From Dichomitus squalens LYAD-421 SS1 (taxonomy: Eukaryota > Basidiomycota > Agaricomycetes > Polyporales > Polyporaceae): 64,000 nucleotides of DNA. Within the stretch, counting starts at the first letter, position 1. Each line of letters starts with the position of its first letter. A program made the position numbers and the translations under genes. The notes beneath the pieces were generated by a model. That model saw nothing but the letters and a program-made list of their open reading frames with translations, was not told the origin of the DNA and searched no databases. Below are positions 56,750-64,000 of the stretch, in pieces. The stretch spans positions 513,976 to 577,975 of the forward strand of contig NW_006766884.1 of the NCBI RefSeq assembly GCF_000275845.1. Direction: 5' to 3'.

Positions 56750-57554
56750 AACCGCGGATATGGACGAAGGATGAGATGGGAGACTTGATAGTGAGCGGAA
56801 TGGCGGGAGGGAGTGTCGGGGTGTGCGGATGGCGGATACTTGGGGACGACATGCGCCCAGCCTTAAGAACTGTGCATTGGCACAATATCAGTCATATTCT
56901 ACGGCATCGTGCAGGCAAGGCACTCACTATAGACATCGACATCGTCGACGCCGACGCCGTACGACGTATGGACACCAGGGAAGTGGATCGAAGCCAGGCT
57001 CGTAGTGACGGTGGCAGCAAGCAAGCTCTCACGGCACGTGCATTACGCAAGCTCCAGGCGCTATGGGGGGCGCTTCATATTCGCCCGGCACGAAGTTCCT
57101 CTGCTGCTGATAACCATGTAGGTTCTACTCATCAAGGAGCGAAGAACTGATCATAAGATGTACTGCGCTGTATACTCCTTGCGTTCGTTTTGCACGGGTA
57201 CTCATAAGGCTGCTCCTTTTTCTGAACGCGTCTCCGATTGTCATCAGAAAGCCCCATATGACGATCCTGTTTCTCGACTGATGGGACTCCCAGGTGCAAC
57301 AGATGCGGCAGCCATTTTGCATGTACACGAATACATATACAAAAAGATACATCCACAAGAAGACGAAGGTACTGGTACACTGGCGCAAATATTTGGACGT
57401 TGTTGCGCGCTACCAGATGCTCTGCTGCGTCGAATGACGTACTTAGACGCGTATCCCACACGGAGCTACCAGCTTCTCCACTATAAGCTCAGCACATGGC
57501 CCCAATGCTTGCCGTATATGCTCTCCTTATCACCCATGCGTTCTCCGTGTACCC
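56750..57554. other. Divergent intergenic region, YME1 / TMCO4
   Basis: 805 bases that should contain both promoters. Short frames at 56776-57150 (plus) and 57132-57461 (minus) show no known motif and are not called. Confidence 0.45.
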
Positions 57555-59456
57555 ATGGCAGACAAGATCGACCTAACTGAGGTAACTACTCCCAAGGAGC
57601 TCAGTGACGAGCAATGTACAGCTGTGTTGGAGCGTCTCACCCGCAAGCTCGCGGGCTTCCGGAATCAGGCAGAGATGTACGCTACAGCAGAGTCCTGGGC
57701 GGTCCACAACACCGACTCGTCTCAGACTCAAAGAGACTTCGTGTTCGCCTTAGATGCCTGGTCTCAGGATACGCTCAAGAACGTCTGGCTCGCCTGTCGC
57801 GAACCTGGCAAAGGCACGTCTGTACGGTCTCGTATCTAGCCCGATCCGACCTAACATCCCAATATACTTCTGCAGGTCAAGACCCTCCCCAGTTGGACCC
57901 CTACTCCGACACGTCAACGGCCGGCCTCCCACCACTCCCACCCTCAGAACAGCTCGTGCCTCTCTTGAACACCGTGCTCCTCCTGCACGTCACCGCCGAC
58001 AAAGAGTACTCGAGCCGTACTCGCACCTTCCTCTTCTCCATCGCCCCGGTCGACGAGAAGTCCGTGGCGAGGACGCTCAAGAATCCCACAAGGGCGATCG
58101 AGGAGGCGGAGAAGAAGACCAACGCTGCGCGCGAGGAGCATTCCCGCAGGAGCAGGATTATGCGATACGCCGGCATCGGTGCTGGAGCTATCGCAGGAGG
58201 CACCATCATCGGCCTAACAGGCGGCCTCGCTGCCCCAGCCATCGGCGCAGGAGTCAGCTCGATCCTTGGTTGGATGGGTGTCGGCGGTACTGCCGTGGGG
58301 CTGCTCGCGACGGGTCTCGCTGGCTCCTCCGTCGTCTGCGGGGCGGTGTTTGGGGCCTATGGATCGAAGGAGTCAGCAAGAGTCATCAGCCAGTATACGA
58401 GGGACGTGCAAGACCTCGCTATCAAACCCGTACACGAACCCAGAGAAACAATGGCCGCTCGCCTATGTGTCACTGGCTGGCTCGACAATACAGAGGATGT
58501 AACGGCGCCATGGACTGTATTCAAGGGGGATGACACTTTTGCATTGCAATGGGCAAGCAATCTCATCCTCCCGCAAACCCTCAGCTCGGCTGACTCCCAT
58601 ACTCAGGAAGTAGAAGCCCTGGAGAAGCTCTCTAAGGCTCTCTACGACCTCATGAAGACGCAAGCATTACAGTACATCAAGGGACAGATCATCAGGCGAA
58701 CCGTCCTCGCCGGCCTTTGGAGCGCGCTCTCCCCCACAGCCTGGACCAAAGCCGCTAAGATCATAGGTAATGTCATGGCGCTGCCCCCGAACTCTCACTA
58801 ACCCATCACTAACTCGACTACCAGACAACCCTTGGGTGACAGCCAGGAACCTCGCTGAGCGCACCGGCAAAGTCCTCGGGGACCTCCTCGCCCAACGCGT
58901 CATCGGGAGCCGCCCCATAACCCTCGTCGGGTACTCCTTGGGCTCCCTCGTCATCTTCGAAGCGCTACAGTACCTCGCCTCTCTGCCTCCGGCGCAGACA
59001 CTCGGCCTGATTAAAGACGTCTACCTCTTCGGCAGCCCGATCTCGACCAGCGCCGCGCAGTGGGCTGCAGTGCGCCGTGTCGTTTCCGGCCGGCTAGTCA
59101 ACGGCTACGGCAAGAACGACTACGTGCTCGCGGTGCTCGCGAGGGCGTCGGGGATGAGCTGGCACGTCGCCGGGCTTACGCCGGTGGAGCTGCAGGGCGT
59201 GGAGAACGTCGCCTGCGACGAGGTGGACGGGCACCTCAAGTGGCGAGGGATGATCGGACAGTGTCTCGCGAAGTGCAGCGCATATGGCGTCGATCAGGAA
59301 GAGGTCAAGAAGCAGCTCGAGGACAAGGCTGCGAAGATAAGCAAAGAGACGGACATGGACGAGAAGGAGGCGACAGAGGCGGTCCAGGCGGGACCTGGGA
59401 CGGATTTAGAATCCGGGGAAGACAACTCGAAGCCGTCGGCGTCGGCGTCCGTGTAA
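57555..59456 (+). CDS. TMCO4 / DUF726 alpha-beta hydrolase
   Basis: The TMCO4/DUF726 family (yeast Mil1) contains membrane-associated alpha/beta-hydrolase-fold proteins, with the yeast member linked to clathrin adaptor AP-1. The start is MADKIDLTEVTTPKELSDEQ. A helical N-terminal region (LERLTRKLAGFRNQAEMYAT) and FALDAWSQDTLKNVWLA precede a first intron. Next are LVPLLNTVLLLHVTADKEYS, a hydrophobic Gly-rich double segment (YAGIGAGAIAGGTIIGLTGG; MGVGGTAVGLLATGLAGSSV) and VTAPWTVFKGDDTFALQWA. The nucleophile elbow is ITLVGYSLGSLVIFEAL, with the G-x-S-x-G serine present. The block VYLFGSPISTSAAQW, VNGYGKNDYVLAVLARAS and a likely catalytic His near VDGHLKWR follow. The acidic tail is disordered. 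Confidence 0.9.
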
Positions 59457-59650
59457 GATAATGGGTCAAGTAGTCGCACTGGTCGGATATGGGTTTGTGC
59501 ATCACACTTCGCAGGAACAGCGACATCCTTCAATGTTCAATGATTTATCGATAGCGATGAGTAACGTCCATGAAGCTCGACTAATTGCTAATGTAGTAGT
59601 CCGTGACGAGCAAAGTCATATACACAGCGTGCAAGAGCGAAATCCGCTCA

Positions 59651-60897
59651 TCATCGTAGCAATCCCGCAAGAGCACCAAGGTCGTCAATGTTGATGCCAA
59701 GACTCTTGAGCAGACCCTGCGTGACACTTCTCTCAATGTATGCACACAGAAGAGTGTCATTTATAACGCACCTCAAACTGTGATGCATCGCTACCCAGGG
59801 GACACGCGAAGGAAGCCTTCTGCGTGATCGTCGTGGTGAAGGGGACCAGCATAACCTTGACTCCCACCTGGGGATGGGGATTATTCCACATCAGTAAAGC
59901 AGATGTACCCCTGCCGTAGTCAATCATACGCTACCTTGATGTCAATAGTCACTGTGATGTCGGAAGCCGCGGTGTTTGGGTCAATACCACAATGCTTGGC
60001 CAAGTCGGTAATGACAGCGCCATTGGGGTCAGACGCGGCTTCATAGTCGATAGTGACAGGGAAGGTGAAATTCGTCTGAGTGTGGTCCTTGAATTGGATG
60101 TTCGTCATGTGCCCCGACCCTATCTGGGTGTTGTTGATGGGGTATATAACCTAAGGCGTACGACGTCAGCAGAAGCCGGAGACTGCGCATGTATGAGAAA
60201 CCCACGGTAGCGTCAAGCTTGTACAGCTCTACGGTGAAGTAGTTCGGGTTGTTGACGCTGTCACATCTGTCAGTACGGAGGCAGCTACGCCCGGAAGGAA
60301 GACACATACCTGATGTCGACGGGCAATGCGATACTGATGCTGCTGCTGTTGATGGCAAAGGAGTTCACATCGACGGTGGGCTGGCCGACTATGATGTTAG
60401 GTGGGCGGAGCCACTGGATTGTATGAGCATATGAGCCCTGATCGGCGTACGGGACCAAGGGAGAGACTCACTAGTGCGAGAGAGAGCACAATGCTGATCA
60501 AGAGGAAGAGGAAGATCATGAGCGTGCAGCAGAAGAACCTGCCGAAGCAGCCAAGTCGAGAGCCCTTCGTCCACAAGTTCCCCTGGTAGTCCTTCCGCCA
60601 CCGCCGCACGTTACCGGGAGTCCTGAAGCCACAGAGTGAAATGATCAACGAAGATCTGCGTATTGATATGCGACAGACGTACTTCTCGCCTATAGGTGCA
60701 GGCACGACATCATCATCGAATCCACTCCTCGGAGTCTCCTTTGCATGTCCCGTGTAGTCGTATGTCGGTTCAGCATACTCCCGCGCAGGCTCAGTGTATC
60801 CATGCTGTTGTTGGACCTCGTACGGATTGAAGGGCGCATCCTGATACTGCTGTTGGCCGTACTGGCCGTGCGCGTAGGGATCGTTGTATGACATCAC
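59651..60897 (-). CDS. LEA2-type single-span membrane protein
   Basis: The N-terminal cytosolic part is rich in Gln, Tyr and Pro (MSYNDPYAHGQYGQQQ; YEVQQQHGYTEPAREYAEPT). After an intron comes a basic segment, VRRWRKDYQGNLWTKGSRLG, then one membrane span, FFCCTLMIFLFLLISIVLSL. The remainder reads as an LEA2 (LEA14-like) immunoglobulin-type beta domain: LRPPNIIVGQPTVDVNSFAI, NSSSISIALPVDISVNNPNY, HMTNIQFKDHTQTNFTFPVT, SDITVTIDIKVGVKV, and the end LLKSLGINIDDLGALAGLLR. N-glycosylation-type sites (NSS, NFT) fit a lumenal or outside face. It is a type II-like topology protein similar to fungal proteins related to plant NHL/HIN1. The role is unknown. Confidence 0.75.
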
Positions 60898-61621
60898 GAA
60901 CGCTGATTATGGAGGACCTCTTCGTTATAGGTGTGGTCGTGGATGCAGATAGACGGATGGACTAAAGAGGTTTAAAGGTAGAGCAAGCACACAAGAGGTA
61001 TTGGGGGAGGCGCGGCCTGCGCGATGAGGGATGGGGTGGAGTGGTAATATTGCTGCGGTGCGACACTTGCAGCTGAGGCTGCGGACAGCCCTGACGCAGC
61101 CGCCCTTGCCGACATCCGCCAGTCCACTGTGAGAAGGAATGTGTGTAACAATTGTTCAGGGCGCCATTCCGGCAGCGGTACCAGCTGGCTTGCGCATCGC
61201 TCCTGAGAATGGCGAGTCGCTTGATCTCACAGGTTTGCAAACCAGGGATGTGCGGGTCGACGCAACCGTTGACCAGGTTTACAGGTATAGTAAACCCGTC
61301 GACATGTCGACAAGGTGAACGGTACACTTTCGCACGCTCACGCGCCTGTCGGCGACCCAGCAACTTCGACGTTTTCACCCGTTCGTCTCAGCGCCTAATT
61401 CACCCGTCTGCTCGTCCTCCCCGCGGTCTGAGTTGTCGAACTCTCCCCACTCATCCGTTTGACATCAAACATTGCACAACAGTTTCCCAAGCATCTCTGC
61501 TATCTGTAAATAATCTCAAATCAGCGCTCCGATCCCTACAACTGTATCACCAACCCACTTTCTTCCACCTACCCTCTCATCTACTCTCGCCGCTCCCCTT
61601 TGTCAGTGCAGCAACTATGTA
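60898..61621. other. Intergenic region upstream of the LEA2 gene
   Basis: 724 bases. Frames on both strands (60962-61378 minus, 61152-61802 plus) have no known motif; the plus frame overlaps the exon of the next gene in antisense. Confidence 0.4.
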
Positions 61622-62429
61622 TCATATTCCAAGTACTGCACTAGTGAATGCATCTGGCTGGTTCCCCCATGCGCCATCTATTGTCTCCGAAGTCTCTGTA
61701 GCGGGCTCTCCATCGGCATCCATGTCCAATATATTCCATACCTCGAGCTCTTCATCTAATGATGCCGTCATGTCGGAATCTTCCCTCCGTTTCTGCCAGT
61801 AATGACATGAGAAGTAGAAGAGCGATTCGAGCTTGATTTTGATAACAGAAGGAAAGATCGGGTCGTCCTCTGAATCAGTATCCTCGGACTGATGCTGCCT
61901 TACAAGGTCACCGAAGGCTCCATGTGACGCAGTACCTCGCAGGGAACCTGTACATGATGTTGAGCCTGTGATCACCGTGAGATATATACAGACTCTATTA
62001 CTAATCTTGCTACCTACCTTCGAGAGATTGGAGATGAGTAGCCTCGCTTTCAGCCGAGTTTTGCACTAGTGGTACCGTTGTGCGATCCCCGAAGTGACGC
62101 TTGAGGCGTACCTTGACATATTGTTGCGGATATTCTCGTCGCGCAGATGCAAACGAAGCTCTGCAAGGTTCATGAGGGTGGGCAGACCAAGCCGCGTTCG
62201 GAGGTCTGTCATGATTAATCCGAGTGCACTGAAAAGAATCCTCACGCTGTTCATTTGCAACACGGCGCTGGAAGCAAGGTTTGCACCAAACCTCAACCTT
62301 ATCACCGTAGAGAGCCTTCGCGTCGTTCTCGATGTAGCCTGGGTGGTCATAGAAGTGCGTCCGGTACCAGCCTCGCCGGCTGAGGAATGCTGAGTTAGTG
62401 GTCTGACGAGCCTCAGTATATGCAGGCAT
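61622..62429 (-). CDS. BED/hAT-like zinc-finger protein, possibly degenerate
   Basis: Two exons joined by a clean 52-nt GT-AG intron (61966-62017). Exon 1 starts MPAYTEARQTTNSAFLSRRG and continues YRTHFYDHPGYIENDAKALY and GDKVEVWCKPCFQRRVANEQ, with a Cys-x2-Cys pair. AWSAHPHEPCRASFAS and a basic stretch, VKVRLKRHFGDRT, follow. This resembles the N-terminal zinc-finger region of Agaricomycete hAT-transposase-derived proteins as I recall them. Exon 2 is acidic: GAFGDLVRQHQSEDTDSEDD and SLDEELEVWNILDMDADGEP. There is no transposase catalytic core, so it is a solo domain protein, a domesticated remnant or a decayed copy. The start could also be an upstream Met at 62594. Confidence 0.45.
61966..62017 (-). 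other. Intron in the BED/hAT-like gene
   Basis: The donor gtaggtag follows CTC GAA G and the acceptor gatcacag precedes GC TCA ACA, keeping the frame open across the join (LEG|STSCTG). Confidence 0.5.
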
Positions 62430-62979
62430 TATGGAGAGAGGCAAAAGATGAACATTGGCTACAATATCTACACAGGTACATGAAGGAGCAAGCAAGCTAA
62501 GACATATCGATGAAACGAGTGCGAGACTTGCTGCAATATGAGAGAGACGTCCCAATTTGTCAATTGGATGCGTGCGCGATAGGGCATCCTCCAATCATAT
62601 CACGTCCATGGGCGTCAGAGTCAGGTGATGGTTCTGCGGGAAAGTTAACGTCGACTTTTGTGCACAAGATGACATCGTCATCTGTTGACAAGTCGACGAC
62701 AGTCGACGTCGACCGGATGTCTACCGGCACATCGCTGTTGCAAACTTTGAAACGGTCAAGGTCGGCCGAGAGCTACATAGAGAGCTTGACTCGAAGCGCC
62801 CAATATTGTCGACGCTGGGCTGAGTGTCTAAAATAAGCTTCAAACGGGGAAATATGCGGATTACGCTGGCTATATGCGCATAGATTGTTGGGAAGTCATT
62901 GTCCATTACAACGTACTAACATGAGGAGCTCCAGTCAACATCGGCTTCCAAAGACGTATCATTGACCACAGAGGAGCAC
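62430..62979. other. Intergenic region
   Basis: About 550 bases between the BED/hAT-like gene and the right-edge gene, both on the minus strand. No coding sequence was recognised. Confidence 0.4.
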
Positions 62980-64000
62980 CTAGGACAAGCCGCCGCTAGC
63001 TCCAGGAACGAACGGCGCTCGCTGACCACCAGACCTAGACGTCGTCAAAGAAGGTGACCTGAATGCTTGACTTGTCGAGCCAGAAGTTGCCATGTTACCA
63101 GAACCAGAACCATGGACTGAAGGACGTTGCGCGCCAGAGGGGACGAAGCGTTGCGTGTGCGATTGAGACCCAAACTGAGTGCCAGGGAGGAACATGCGAG
63201 GTGTCGCCGGCTGCGCATTGCTCGCCGCTCTGCTCGGAGTTGTTGGTATAAAGCGTTGACTGGAGCTGGACGATGCTTTCGGAGTGGGCGGGGGAAGAAA
63301 GGACGGTTGTCGCGACGGTGCTCGCGATGCATCATCGAGCCGTGCAGCCGGTATCTGCGCTCTGGTACTGGAGCTCCAGTTTCCTGGAGGGGGAGGTGGA
63401 GGCATAGCTTGCTGATCGTACTTAACAGTTGCTTCTTCTCGTGCCTGCACACGTCTGCTAGATCCAGACTGGAGATGAGAAAGCACAGGTGGTGCCATCG
63501 TGCTCTGGCCCTGGGCACTAGTTGGAGCAGCATAAGCATATTGCCTATGCTCAACGTGGGTTAGGGACGCGGTTGTATGATGCTTTAGCAGAAAGGTTTA
63601 CGCAAGGTTTCGTTGGGATCCAGAAGGCTCACGCGACTGATGGGTCTGACGGGAGTTGAAGGAGGGTTGATGATGGCTTGGGGGAAGAGTCAAGCGATTC
63701 GGACCGACTGGTGTCGGTAAGGAAGCTATAGAGCGAGGGCTAGATGTCCTCTGTCCAGCATATCGACTGACATAATGACATAAGTAATCGGATGTACTGC
63801 GTAAATTGTGAGACTCACCCCTCGTCGTCTGCACGCCGTCTCTTGCCGCTTTCTATCATGTCTCCGGGCTCTCCTCCCAAGCCTCGTAGCTGTTGCGCAA
63901 GATGCTGGTTCTCGCTGCGTAGATCATCAACTAGCCTAGAAGTGGCATATATGAGCGGGACTGAAGGGTGGGAGATATACTAGATGACGGGCGGCAGTAC
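62980..64000 (-). CDS. Coiled-coil, Ser/Pro-rich protein, partial at right edge
   Basis: The 5' part lies outside the window. The first visible exon (up to about 63944) encodes LVDDLRSENQHLAQQLRGLG and IESGKRRRADDE, a leucine-heptad-like coiled coil followed by a basic patch. An intron joins GRYAGQRTSSPRSIASLPTP, then a Ser/Gln-rich exon ending SREPSGSQRNL. A further intron joins AQYAYAAPTSAQGQSTMAPP. The last exon is disordered, rich in Ser, Pro and Arg (FLPPPTPKASSSSSQRFIPT), ending GQRAPFVPGASGGLS. The joins are frame-consistent. A bZIP-like or kinesin/septum-type coiled coil is possible, but the visible part cannot decide. The family was not recognised. Confidence 0.55.

Noticed and set aside
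60962..61378. Cys-containing 138-codon minus frame upstream of the LEA2 gene
   Set aside because: The cysteines show no regular spacing, there is no signal peptide, and no partner exon was found. It is probably chance.
61152..61802. 216-codon plus-strand frame
   Set aside because: It overlaps in antisense the second exon of the BED/hAT-like gene, which has a consistent splice join, and shows no known motif.

Overview
The window is nuclear DNA from a filamentous basidiomycete, most likely an Agaricomycete (Polyporales-like; the order is a guess). Genes are densely packed on both strands. Nearly all are split by introns of about 50-75 nt, so few proteins are a single open frame. Neighbours are mostly divergent or convergent pairs with short spacers. 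Two tandem DUF7918 proteins and a BED/hAT-like zinc-finger protein also point to Agaricomycetes. No rRNA, tRNA, CRISPR array or intact transposon was found. All exon joins were made by eye from splice signals and protein similarity.

Layout. 0-7 kb: a membrane protein runs off the left edge; then a USP48-type deubiquitinase and copy A of an unrecognised gene family. 7-17 kb is mainly housekeeping: FRG1, ribosomal protein L26, V-ATPase subunit D, a cytochrome P450, XAP5/FAM50, mitochondrial S13 and TRAPP subunit BET3. 18-27 kb: a large disordered protein with a conserved-looking C-terminal domain, copies B and C of the unrecognised family, then the rRNA methyltransferase BUD23. 27-39 kb: BCS1, a J-domain/ankyrin/RG-rich protein, mitochondrial AsnRS, a small unknown protein, LUC7 and a large disordered protein. 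39-43 kb: the two DUF7918 paralogs. 43-60 kb: an Mgr3-like TPR protein, XPD/RAD3, a 4.2-kb gene-poor stretch, the i-AAA protease YME1, a TMCO4/DUF726 hydrolase and an LEA2-type membrane protein. 61-64 kb: the BED/hAT-like protein and a coiled-coil protein leaving the right edge.

Shared themes. Several genes serve mitochondria: S13, AsnRS, BCS1, YME1 and a candidate YME1 adaptor. Others serve RNA processing (LUC7, FRG1, XAP5, BUD23) or ubiquitin and repair (USP48, XPD). They are not an operon; the grouping looks like ordinary fungal gene order.

The best candidate for something undescribed is the three-member family (A 6.1-7.2 kb, B 23.1-24.7 kb, C 24.9-26.4 kb). Its members share three sequence blocks and at least one intron position but match no domain I know; copy C carries a nonsense codon 37 codons before its ancestral end. 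Other notable signals are four introns that appear to use GC-AG splice sites, two of them at the same position in the DUF7918 paralogs, and a 4-nt tandem duplication that breaks the frame at the start of the first DUF7918 gene.
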